NCBI GenBank assembly: GCA_963971285.1
Contig: OZ020253.1
Span: 806,001 to 870,000, forward strand
Length of the DNA stretch: 64,000 nt
Reading direction: 5' to 3'
DNA from: Astropecten irregularis
Lineage: Eukaryota; Echinodermata; Asteroidea; Paxillosida; Astropectinidae
The notes beneath the pieces are model-generated. The model had not been told where the DNA came from and made no database searches. It worked only from the letters and a program-made list of their open reading frames with translations. Numbering within the stretch: position 1 is the first letter of the stretch; every line of letters begins with the position of its first letter. This document shows positions 1 to 9,240 of this stretch, one piece after another. The position numbers and the translations under genes were made by a program.

Positions 1-285
1 GCATTATGATGGGTCACGTGACTGTCACATGACAGACTAAAAGAAAGATGCCGATTCCTAAACGCGTTTTACAGGGAATTTGTACATGAAACGTGATCAC
101 TCTCTTTCTAACTCATTTATTGCGTTATCCGTTTGTAAAAGGCATTACAGAAGGAAAAAAGGAGCATTTTGCATGGTAACCCGTGAAAAATGGTTTAGGG
201 TGATTTCTACTAAACAGCGTCAAGCCACCGTTTAGTAGTATAAAAAGGTACGGCTCATCACGCCAGTTGAGTAGACCGGCCTGGT
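1..285. other. Noncoding flank left of the composite element
   Basis: No gene is seen. Bases about 58-180 (AAACGCGTTTT... AAAGGCATTAC) are matched by diverged sequence at about 2498-2602, on the other side of the composite element, so the two flanks are old relatives in direct orientation. Confidence 0.5.
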
Positions 286-604
286 CAGGCGCGGTTCTAC
301 GGGGGGGCTAGGGGGGGCTGTAGCCCCCCCAAAATTTTGTCTAGCCCCCCCAAAAAATGCAAGTGAAAATAAAAATTCTTGAAAATACTTGATTTTTTTC
401 AGTTATTAAGCGCCAATTACATAAAAAACGCGTTGTGTGGGCTTTAATGTGCATGTTTTTCGACCCCTAATAAGACATAGCAGAAGCGAGTGTTAGAAGA
501 ACCCAAAATATTGGGTCTTCTAGCCCCCCCCCCCCCCCCCCAAAAAAAAAAAAAATAATGGCTCTTCTAGCCCCCCAAAAATTTTGACTCTAGAACCGCG
601 CCTG
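286..604. mobile_element. hAT-like MITE, left copy
   Basis: Terminal inverted repeat CAGGCGCGGTTCTA/TAGAACCGCGCCTG. The inside carries long G and C runs and the paired motif GGGGGGCTAG / CTAGCCCCCC, which could fold. There is no coding capacity. Confidence 0.75.
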
Positions 605-2088
605 ATGAAGCTTGTCTGTGATTGATGATAGATACACGCATGAGGCCTGTCTGTGATTGATGATAGATACACGCATGAGGCCTGTCTGTGATTGATGGTA
701 GATGTACGTATGAGGCCTGTCTGTGATTGATGATAGATACACGCATGAGGCCTGTCTGTGATTGATGATAGATACACGTATGAGGCTTGTCTGTGATTGA
801 TGATAGATATACGTATGAAGCTTGTCTGTGATTGATGATATATATATACGTATGAGGCTTGTCTGTGATTGATGATAGATATACGTATGAGGCCTGTCTG
901 TGATTGATGGTAGCTGTACGTATGAAGCTTGTCTGTGATTGATGATAGATACACGCATGAGGCCTGTCTGTGATTGATGGTAGATGTACGTATGAAGCTT
1001 GTCTGTGATTGATGGTAGATACACCCATGAGGCCTGTCTGTGATTGATGGTAGATGTACGTATGAAGCCTGTCTGTGATTGATGATAGATACACGCATGA
1101 GGCCTGTCTGTGATTGATGGTAGATACACGCATGAGGCCTGTCTGTGATTGATGATAGATACACGCATGAGGCCTATCTGTGATTGATGGTAGATACACG
1201 CATGAGGCCTGTCTGTGATTGATGATAGATACACGCATGAGGCCTGTCTGTGATTGATGATAGATACACGCATGAGGCCTGTCTGTGATTGATGATAGAT
1301 ACACGCATGAGGCCTGTCTGTGATTGATGGTAGATGTACGTATGAAGCTTGTCTGTGATTGATGATAGATACACGCATGAGGCCTGTCTGTGATTGATGA
1401 TAGATACACGCATGAGGCCTGTCTGTGATTGATGATAGATACACGCATGAGGCCTGTCTGTGATTGATGATAGATACACGCATGAGGCCTGTCTGTGATT
1501 GATGATAGATACACGCATGAGGCCTGTCTGTGATTGATGGTAGATGTACGCATGAGGCCTGTCTGTGATTGATGATAGATACACGCATGAGGCCTGTCTG
1601 TGATTGATGATAGATACACGCATGAGGCCTGTCTGTGATTGATGATAGATACACGCATGAGGCCTGTCTGTGATTGATGATAGATACACGCATGAGGCCT
1701 ATCTGTGATTGATGATAGATACACGCATGAGGCCTGTCTGTGATTGATGATAGATACACGCATGAGGCCTGTCTGTGATTGATGATAGATATACCTATGA
1801 AGCTTGTCTGTGATTGATGATAGATATACGTATGAAGCTTGTCTGTGATTGATGATAGATACACGCATGAGGCCTGTCTGTGATTGATGATAGATATACC
1901 TATGAAGCTTGTCTGTGATTGATGATAGATATACGTATGAAGCTTGTCTGTGATTGATGGTAGATGTACGTATGAAGCTTGTCTGTGATTGATGATAGAT
2001 ACACGCATGAGGCCTGTCTGTGATTGATGGTAGATGTACGTGTGAAGCTTGTCTGTGATTGATGGTACGTAGATGTACGTATGAAGCT
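605..2088. repeat. 35-bp minisatellite, about 42 units
   Basis: The unit reads roughly GAGGCCTGTCTGTGATTGAT plus GATAGATACACGCAT, with variant units carrying ATACGTATGAAGCTT. The open frames here arise because 3 x 35 bp is a multiple of three; I do not regard them as genes. Confidence 0.95.
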
Positions 2089-2401
2089 CAGGCGCGGTTC
2101 TACGGGGGGGCTAGGGGGGCTGTAGCCCCCCAAAAATTTGTCTAGCCCCCCAAAAAAATGCAAGTGAAAATAAAAATTCTTGAAAATATTTGATTTTTTT
2201 CAGTTATTAAGCGCCAATTACATAAAAAAAAACGCGTTGTGTGGGCTTTAATGTGCATGTTTTTCACCCCTAATAAGACATAGCAGAAGCGAGTGTTAGA
2301 AGAACCCAAAATATTGGGTCTTCTAGCCCCCCCCCCCCCCCCAAAAAAAAAATAATGGCTCTTCTAGCCCCCCCAAAATTTTGACTCTAGAACCGCGCCT
2401 G
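2089..2401. mobile_element. hAT-like MITE, right copy
   Basis: Direct repeat of the 286-604 element with the same terminal inverted repeats. It is nearly identical, differing mainly in homopolymer lengths. Confidence 0.75.
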
Positions 2402-2622
2402 GGCCTGGTACTACCCGTACCCATACTTCGTAGCCGGTAGACCGGCCACTATTGTCATTAATCAGACCATGCAAAAATGCCAATTTTTCCTTTGTAAACG
2501 CGTTTTTCATGGATATTTTACAGTATAATGTTGTCATACTGGATCAAATTTATTGTTTAATCTCCTTCAGAAAGGCATTACCGAAGGAACAATGGGCATT
2601 TCAGTTTTAGTGGTGTGAAGCC

Positions 2623-3037
2623 AGTGGGTGTCGATCCGGGGGCCGGGGGGGCATGGGGGGATAGGCCTATATCCCCCCCCCCCAATATTTGAGGTGGGGG
2701 GGGGGGATGGCGTGTATTATCATCCCCCCCCCCCCAATATTTTGAGGTTGAATGTCATTGAAGTTTCTTGTGTATAAATATTGTATGATCCTTGCTTTTT
2801 GTGTGTCTTTGCAGTAGATTTATAGGGCCTACTAGGGGGCCTATGTTTAATTATTATGAATATTGTTTTTAAATGCTCTAAAATGCGACTTTTCGAAAAA
2901 GTCCCTCACGGTGCGGGAGGGGGGTATCCCACCTCCCACAGCGTCCCCCACTTGGTCGCTTCGCTCCCTAGCATAGAACACCAAATCAACAATCATCCCC
3001 CCCCCCCAATCATGAAAAGAAATCGACACCTGAGTGA
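2623..3037. mobile_element. Candidate non-autonomous element with G/C runs
   Basis: Flanked by GTGAAGCC at 2615-2622 and 3038-3045. Inner ends share GTGTCGAT (left) and ATCGACAC (right) as a short inverted repeat. It contains several runs of 10 or more C or G. No open frame looks coding. The exact ends are uncertain because the first bases of the two termini match imperfectly. Confidence 0.4.
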
Positions 3038-3108
3038 GTGAAGCCGTTATACTTATAAGTCCAAACCGAAACTTTAAATATATAAGAATTTGCCGAAATT
3101 TCCAAGTG

Positions 3109-3180
3109 GTACCATTGGCACAGTGGAAGTGCGCGGGACTACAGTGCAGGAGATCCCGGGTTCAAAACCCGGGTGGTACA
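3109..3180 (+). tRNA. tRNA-Cys-like gene 1 (anticodon ACA)
   Basis: Length is 72 nt. Acceptor GTACCAT pairs with GTGGTAC (one G-T). The D stem is GCAC/GTGC and the T stem CCGGG/CCCGG has loop TTCAAAA. An A box (TGGCACAGTGG) and B box (GGTTCAAAACC) are present, with a TTTTT Pol III terminator just downstream. Positions 34-36 read ACA, but the anticodon stem (CGGGA/GCAGG) hardly pairs, so it may be a pseudogene or tRNA-derived RNA. Confidence 0.55.
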
Positions 3181-3255
3181 GGAAAGTTTTTCGTTTTAAG
3201 ACTAAGTCCAAACCGAAACTTTAAATATATAAGAATTTGCCGAAATTTCCAAGTG

Positions 3256-3327
3256 GTACCATTGGCACAGTGGAAGTGCGCGGGACTACAGTGCAGGAGA
3301 TCCCGGGTTCAAAACCCGGGTGGTACA
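3256..3327 (+). tRNA. tRNA-Cys-like gene 2 (anticodon ACA)
   Basis: Same body as copy 1, with a seven-base T loop and the same poorly paired anticodon stem. It is followed by AGAAAG and then TTTTT. Confidence 0.55.
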
Positions 3328-3402
3328 AGAAAGTTTTTCGTTTTAAGACTAAGTCCAAACCGAAACTTTAAATATATAAGAATTTGCCGAAATTTCCAAG
3401 TG

Positions 3403-3473
3403 GTACCATTGGCACAGTGGAAGTGCGCGGGACTACAGTGCAGGAGATCCCGGGTTCAAACCCGGGTGGTACA
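3403..3473 (+). tRNA. tRNA-Cys-like gene 3 (anticodon ACA)
   Basis: As copy 1, but one A is missing from the T loop (TTCAAA), giving 71 nt and a six-base loop. Confidence 0.5.
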
Positions 3474-3548
3474 GGAAAGTTTTTCGTTTTAAGACTAAGT
3501 CCAAACCGAAACTTTAAATATATAAGAATTTGCCGAAATTTCCAAGTG

Positions 3549-3619
3549 GTACCATTGGCACAGTGGAAGTGCGCGGGACTACAGTGCAGGAGATCCCGGG
3601 TTCAAACCCGGGTGGTACA
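3549..3619 (+). tRNA. tRNA-Cys-like gene 4 (anticodon ACA)
   Basis: Same six-base T-loop variant as copy 3, which suggests that copies 3 and 4 arose by duplication of one another. Confidence 0.5.
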
Positions 3620-3694
3620 GGAAAGTTTTTCGTTTTAAGACTAAGTCCAAACCGAAACTTTAAATATATAAGAATTTGCCGAAATTTCCAAGTG

Positions 3695-3766
3695 GTACCA
3701 TTGGCACAGTGGAAGTGCGCGGGACTACAGTGCAGGAGATCCCGGGTTCAAAACCCGGGTGGTACA
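3695..3766 (+). tRNA. tRNA-Cys-like gene 5 (anticodon ACA)
   Basis: Seven-base T loop like copies 1 and 2. Acceptor, D and T stems are intact; the anticodon stem is mispaired as in the other copies. Confidence 0.55.
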
Positions 3767-3841
3767 GGAAAGTTTTTCGTTTTAAGACTAAGTCCAAACC
3801 GAAACTTTAAATATATAGGAATTCGAAAAAAATTTCAAGTG

Positions 3842-3913
3842 GTACCATTGGCACAGTGGAAGTGCGCGGGACTGCAATGCAGGAGATCCCGGGTTCAAGT
3901 CCCGGTGGGTAAA
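3842..3913 (+). tRNA. tRNA-Cys-like gene 6 (anticodon GCA)
   Basis: The diverged last unit of the array. Positions 34-36 read GCA, the normal cysteine anticodon. The T loop is TTCAAGT, and the 3' acceptor TGGGTAA pairs with GTACCAT at only four of seven positions. It is either the array's ancestor or a decayed copy. Confidence 0.45.
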
Positions 3914-4020
3914 GGAAGTTTTGGTTTTTTCTTTCCAAGTCTAAACCGATACCTTAAATATTATGGACGAGAATATCTTTCGGGGACCCAGTCCAGGGGT
4001 AAGGGGAAGGACCCCACCCC

Positions 4021-4060
4021 CCGTGCAGGAGATCCCGGGTTCGAGCCTCCCCGGGTACCA
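4021..4060 (+). pseudogene. 3' half of a seventh tRNA-like unit
   Basis: Contains GTGCAGGAGATCCCGGGTTC, matching the anticodon 3' side and T arm of the array units, followed by GGGTACCAG. The 5' half is not recognisable. Confidence 0.4.
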
Positions 4061-4234
4061 GAGGAAAAAGAGATCCAGGCCAGAGCAGGAGCCTCCGGAG
4101 CCCGAGTCCCGTGGAGAGGCGAGTCTCGTGGAGAGTGCTCCCCCCTACTAGATAAAATAAAATAAAATAAAATAGAATTTTGGACTTTTTAATCATTAAA
4201 TTAAAGAAGAAAAAAAGAGTAAAAGGCTCTCTTG

Positions 4235-4306
4235 GCATCTACCTGGGATTCGAACCCAGGTCATAGCGACTGAAGTCAGAGGGTATATCCGCTATACCAA
4301 ACTCGT
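4235..4306 (-). pseudogene. Degenerate tRNA-like sequence, minus strand
   Basis: On the minus strand the T arm is good (CTGGG TTCGAAT CCCAG), the D arm pairs (GTAT/ATAC), and T runs lie just 3' of the body. The acceptor ends do not pair, and the anticodon region (GACTTCAGTC) cannot be read with confidence. Probably a decayed tRNA or a SINE head. Confidence 0.35.
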
Positions 4307-4377
4307 CTTTCACACTATTAAGAGTTTGTAAATAGTATTTGAATATTAGCATCGGGCTCGGAGGCAAAAAAAAAAAA

Positions 4378-4695
4378 ATAACGAAGTACAAACTTGTGCA
4401 ACACACTGCATAGAGACGAAAATAACTAAGTACAAACTTGTGCTACACACTGCATACGGCCGGAGACGAAAATAACTAAGTACAAACTTGGGCTACACAC
4501 TGCATAGAGACGAAAATAACTAAGTACAAACTTGTGCTACACACTGCATGCATATACATGTAGAGACGAAAATAACTAAGTACAAACTTGGGCTACACAC
4601 TGCATAGAGACGAAAATAACTAAGTACAAACTTGTGCTACACACTGCATGCATATACATGTAGAGACGAAAATAACTAAGTACAAACTTGTTGAA
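4378..4695. repeat. Minisatellite, ~50-60 bp unit, about six copies
   Basis: The repeated core is ACGAAAATAACTAAGTACAA followed by ACTTGTGCTACACACTGCAT. Copies differ by short insertions such as CGGCCG or GCATATACATGT. Confidence 0.9.
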
Positions 4696-4839
4696 CACCG
4701 GAATTGGATAGAGTTGTGTGACATCATCGGCATTGGTTTGGGCAAAATTTCAAAGTACAAAATTTGTTTTAGCGCAGAAGAACCTAAGTTTACCAACCGG
4801 TGCAAATACACAGCAATATTGGACAATTTGAAGATCTAA

Positions 4840-6100
4840 ACAATCGCGATAAACTGTAAATACAAATCAACTTAAAAATGAAATGACATAAAGAAGATAT
4901 ATAAATTTTCATACAAATGCAGTTCACTGTGTTTTATTCAAGCTTTTCTCTTGTCTATTTTATAGGCAAAAAATAGACTTTTTAAAAATTTCTCACAAGA
5001 GTCACAAAGAACAAACTTCTAAAATAAATTACGTCTGTGTTAAATCGACATCTGGAAAATGAAGCTGGATACTTAAGTCACGCCATTTGTAAATTAAGAT
5101 TAGTGCTTGGCAAAATCGAGTTATTTCATATCCGGTTTGCAAAAAAAAATCGGGTTAACAGTTAACCTATGTAATCATGCGCGACATGTGCTATTTATGG
5201 TATATACATCTTCTAATCTTCAATGTGATCGTCGCTTTCGGAATGCTTTTTACAATGTTATTTTTACATCAAACATTTAGATCAAGTACATACAATGTTT
5301 CTTTTAAATCAAGTATGTGAAAAGCATGTTTCTACTTGGCAAAATGGACAAAATAATTCACTGAAATTCTACAGTTTCCACTTTTTAGGTTGTTGAGCAT
5401 GAGCCAAATTTTAGTCCCTTTTTTTCCTTTAAGTTTTGGCTAACGGTTAGTGAAAAATTGTAAACAGATAATTAAAAATCCAAGCACTCATTAATTAATG
5501 TGATGATAAAATGTGCCTATTACATACCAATAATAGAATTTCTTGGGGGTCAGCAAGTTATGAAATACTAAACTCTATTGCCTATTGGAAAAATTATAAT
5601 TATATTGCATAATAAAACATACCCAATAGAGAACAAACGTTTGCAAATTTTATTTGTTGAACAGAAAAGCAATTATTTGGGGCAAGCAGAGATGCCACTA
5701 GAATTTCATGAAAAAACCTTCACCCGGCCCAGAAAAACATGAAGCTACCCGTGCCTTACCCCTAAAAAAAAAAGTGTTTTCGGGATGTTTCAGAAGAAAT
5801 CAAAAGTACTATACATGTATTATTTATCAAATTTCTGAGAAAAAACCTGAATTCAGGCTAAAACCTGAAAAGTGGCATCTGTGGCAAGAAGGGATGATCT
5901 TTGTGGTGAGATGGAATTGCACAGTCTGTGGTGATAATGAACGGGATGCAATCTGTGGTGAGAATGAAAGGTGAAACCAGAAAGGGAAAATGTAACATCT
6001 TTCATCTTGCAGGGCATACATCACAATTTATGAGACAAAAACTGAATCGGCATTCTTTCCTCTTTTGCGAGAATTTTGTTGTTGTTATTGCTTTTGTGCA
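4840..6100. other. No recognisable gene
   Basis: AT-rich sequence on both strands. The open frames are short and have no familiar motif. Confidence 0.5.
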
Positions 6101-6112
6101 CGAATATTCGTC

Positions 6113-6236
6113 GTAAACACAACCGGCATTAAATACTGTGCAATGTTCGGTTGTAGTGGTAGGGGAGGACATGAGTTCCACAAGAACAAACAAACGCAAA
6201 AATATGTGAAGATTGGCTATCAAAGGGGTGAGTTAC
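6113..6236 (+). pseudogene. Possible THAP zinc-finger fragment
   Basis: The plus-strand frame reads KYCAMFGCSGRGGHEFHKNK, resembling the start of a THAP C2CH finger (C-x4-C then F-H). A possible splice donor AAAGG/GGTGAGT follows near 6228. The distal C and H ligands and a proper start codon are not seen, so this could be a lone exon, a decayed transposase fragment, or chance. Confidence 0.2.
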
Positions 6237-6239
6237 CAA

Positions 6240-8062
6240 AGATCACGGTGGCCGATGGCAAACAGCAGAGTGGTTTGTGCACAAAGTTTTTACTTCGTCT
6301 TTGACAAGCGAGACCTAGCTTAGCACATTAATTCTCGCCAAACATAAGAATTTCGTGTTTTCGGGCATAAAATTTGAGGTGGGCAGAATTGTCAATCTAA
6401 ATATTTTTTGTAAATTGTCTGAATTAAATATTCACAGCATTTTCCTGCGTCTTTTGGAGAGTTTTTGGACAACTTGAACCGCCGTGTACACAAGTTTTTA
6501 GAAGATCGGTAGTTTGCTGCCCTCTAGCGATAGCCCGCTCCAAAAATCTCCCATTATCGTGTTTGGCAAATTTGCTCAACAAGAAAAACCCAATTTTTTC
6601 CTCTTTAAGAAAGCATAAAGTATCCAGACTTACATAAATATGTCCTCTAGTCGTTCAATATTCTCCATGAAGCTTGTATACACTAAAAATGAAAGATTTC
6701 GCGGTGGATTCTACTCGCAACTTGTCAATGATTTCGTCACCGACGTAAACCACCCATGCCGCCATTTTAAATGAAGCATGCACCATGCGGCGCGCGCGCA
6801 GCATAGCATGCAACGCATGCGCAGATATCACTATTACAAAACTGATGACGTAATTCACACAAAATTGACAAGGTCTTATGCCTTATTATGGGAATACAGA
6901 CAATTTTCGTGGTATAATCACTTCGGAAAATGATTACAGACTAAACCCTTTGCTCACAAAATATTGTGCCATTTTTGAAGGGGATTGATAATTTTTGACA
7001 AAAAGGCAGAATTTTGTCTTGCTTTCTATTGATAAATATTGGCCGCCGGGAAAAGGGTAATTAAGTTGGTCCCAAACTCCCGTAAAACGACAACAAAAAG
7101 TAGGCGTAGCCTACCAGCCTTAGCAATTTTGACTCAATATTCGCTTGATTTGAATTACCGGTAATATCATGCATCTTTGTTTTTCTGTAAACGAGATTGA
7201 AATTTAAGGTACAGTACAAGATTGGTAACACGCCCAAACAGAGTTGTTCACAGATTTGCGTATAAATTGATAGAATTGGTAGAAACTTACTGTTAAAATA
7301 TTTCCACCTGAAATGGTGTTTTTATCCAGAAATAAAGATGAGACAAGTGTTATCGAAAAAACTGATGGCACAGGGTTCACAAACAATTTGTTCGTTTATA
7401 TTGTACAGTATTTGTGTAGGTTTAATGAATATTCTCCTTGGATAAATGCAGGGACATAATATACATGAAACAAAAACACTTCCATGAAAAAAAAACAGCC
7501 TCAATGTGAAATGAACTGTATTATTATAGGATGAGGAGATGGATACTGTTTAAAGGAATGACATGAAAAACGTGTGGATCAGTCGTACCAAGTTCAAGTT
7601 CACTATGAAAAACTGCCATGTTGTCCTGCTAATCAAAAGTAATATTCATTAAAGGTTCAATCGATCAGAGGAATATAAAACACATAGCAGTAAATCTTGG
7701 TGTCCGACTTCACAAAGAGAAAAGTGATGTCATGATCAAAAGATTCCTTTAGGAAATTAATATGGACAATGCCCCAAATAAATAACTTTAGGTAGCACAT
7801 ATCCAAACAAAGAGAAAACAAAGGGTCAACTTCCATTACCCTTAAAACGTAGGAATTCAACATTCATGGTCACTATCTTAAATTTGCATTTACACAACTC
7901 CTTCCTTTAACTTTTAAAGAGCAGAGTGTTGAGGGTAACACTGTGCAACATGGGTTTCTATAATGATTGTGCATCAGGCTTGTAGGAAATTTTTCATTGT
8001 TCCAATGTGCAGCGTATAGTTCTTGATATGCCCTAAATGTTTTACAAAATGGATAAAACTTC
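6240..8062. other. No recognisable gene; includes GADD45GIP1 downstream sequence
   Basis: I see no open frame with recognisable motifs on either strand. The part nearest 8062 is presumably the 3' UTR of the minus-strand gene next to it. Confidence 0.4.
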
Positions 8063-8315
8063 CTATATGACAATTCCTTTCTTTTTCAGTTCCTTCTTCT
8101 TCTTCCTCTCCTCTTTCTCGATTTCTTCCACCATCTTCTGGAAGCGAGTGCTCCGGGGGTCGATAGCGTAGCCCAGCTTATCCCTGGCCTCTTCCAACAG
8201 ACGGTTACGTTTGTCCTGCTGCTGCTGAACTACAGCTTGCCTCTCAGCGACCTTCTTCCGATGCTCGGCCAACATTTGGGGCATCTTGGCCATGTTTGCT
8301 GCAATTAATTCCTCC
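8063..8315 (-). CDS. GADD45GIP1: GADD45GIP1 exon 2
   Basis: Acceptor TTTAG/GGAGG. Runs from EELIAANMAKMPQML to the stop TAG (8065-8063). The MAKMPQM and DPRS motifs identify the family. Confidence 0.93.
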
Positions 8316-9240
8316 CTAAATAATGCACAAACAAAAGAAAACACTGTCCATTCAAAGAAGTGACAAAAATAACACATCGCATTGTGTCATTTATTTTTTT
8401 GGGGGGAGGGGCAAAGAGCATTTGGGGGTTGACTCAGTGTTTAAATGAATTCTTTCGGATGTAAACTCCTCATTTGGCAATCTGTCTAGCGAAATTAAAA
8501 ATGCAGTGCATGTTAAAGAGTCGTGCGTGTTAATCAGAGCAGAAACCAACCTACGTTCCGCTACACTGCAGGCATCTCATTTGTAAAATGTTGCATCTTC
8601 ATAACCATTCTACCCCCAATAATTTTCCTCAAAAATCAAAGCCCTGCCCTCTTTCAACAAACTTAACATTGCTATTTCAAGAGGACACCAACATACTTAG
8701 GTGAGTTACTTTACAAGCATGGTTTTCAATAGGTAGCCACATTAACACTTAACAGGAATACTGTACGAAATGGTTAGTACATTACCTTTTCCTTCTTTTC
8801 AGTTCTTTTGCCTGCTCTTCTTGCGCGATTTCTGCCTGCATCTCCTGCAGGGATGGGCACCATTCCTTCTCGTCCTTGATGATATTGTGCAGCTCAGTCT
8901 GGGTTGGCCACATGATGCTAGGATCCACACCTGAAACCTTCCCCTGCATAGCGTATCGTTTGGACAGCTTTGCCCTTGTCAGGCTCCATTTTGGCACCTC
9001 GGGTTCAGGCTCATCGTGTCCTTCTTTATTGAATTGTTCACGGAATATTTCGTCCGAAGTTCCGCCATTTATTTGTCTTTCAGCTACAACCGTGGATTTG
9101 AAATTACTACAGAATCGAACCCCGAGTGCTCTTAAAATCGTTGTGCTTCCATAAACCAGATTTAAGTGAATAATTCTGGGAGATATTGCAGACAATTGAG
9201 ACGAGATGAGAAACACCTTCCCACGAATGGAAGCCGCCAT
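8063..9240 (-). CDS. GADD45GIP1: GADD45GIP1 / CRIF1, mitochondrial large ribosomal subunit protein mL64 (two exons)
   Basis: The spliced frame gives 235 residues: exon 1 at 9240-8786, exon 2 at 8315-8063. Known role of the family: protein mL64 of the mitochondrial large ribosomal subunit near the exit tunnel, also described in vertebrates as the nuclear factor CRIF1. Seen here: a basic, acid-poor N-terminus consistent with mitochondrial import; then MWPTQTELHNIIKDEKEWCP; then a charged helix; then ANMAKMPQML, closely like the vertebrate AECMAKMPQM; then LGYAIDPRSTRFQ, like the vertebrate LGYQVDPRSARFQ; and a lysine-rich end. The start ATG has a good context (AAGATGG). Vertebrate proteins are of similar length (about 222 residues). 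The two exons join AG|G in phase 2. Confidence 0.93.
8786..9240 (-). CDS. GADD45GIP1: GADD45GIP1 exon 1
   Basis: Starts at ATG (9240-9238) and ends at donor AAAAG/GTAAT. Carries the targeting region and the WPTQTELHNIIKDEKEWCPS segment. Confidence 0.92.

Larger units (their letters stand above)
278..2409. mobile_element. Composite MITE-minisatellite-MITE element with 8-bp target duplication
   Basis: Two direct copies of a ~315-bp MITE (286-604 and 2089-2401) enclose a 35-bp minisatellite. Each MITE starts CAGGCGCGGTTCTA and ends TAGAACCGCGCCTG, a terminal inverted repeat. The whole block is flanked by GGCCTGGT at 278-285 and 2402-2409. The inner junctions both show ATGAAGCT (605-612 and 2081-2088). 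The CAG...CTG ends and 8-bp duplication fit non-autonomous hAT-type elements (family knowledge). I infer that the outer ends of two MITEs were used together to move the enclosed repeat. Confidence 0.75.
3057..3930 (+). repeat. Tandem array of 146-147-bp tRNA-like units
   Basis: Six head-to-tail units. Each has an A/T-rich leader (CTTTAAATATATAAG), a tRNA-like body, and a TTTTT run about seven bases after the body. The long overlapping open frames in this array are periodicity artefacts. Confidence 0.9.

Noticed and set aside
520..2163. Long open frames of 170-470 residues with SSITDRPHACIYHQSQT-type repeats
   Set aside because: They are read through the 35-bp minisatellite in several frames at once; the frame repeats every 105 bp. 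No start context, no introns, and the element is a composite MITE.
3034..4165. Plus-strand open frames over 3034-4165 with repeated PLAQWKCAGLQ
   Set aside because: They run across the tRNA-like array and exist only because its units lack stops in some frames.
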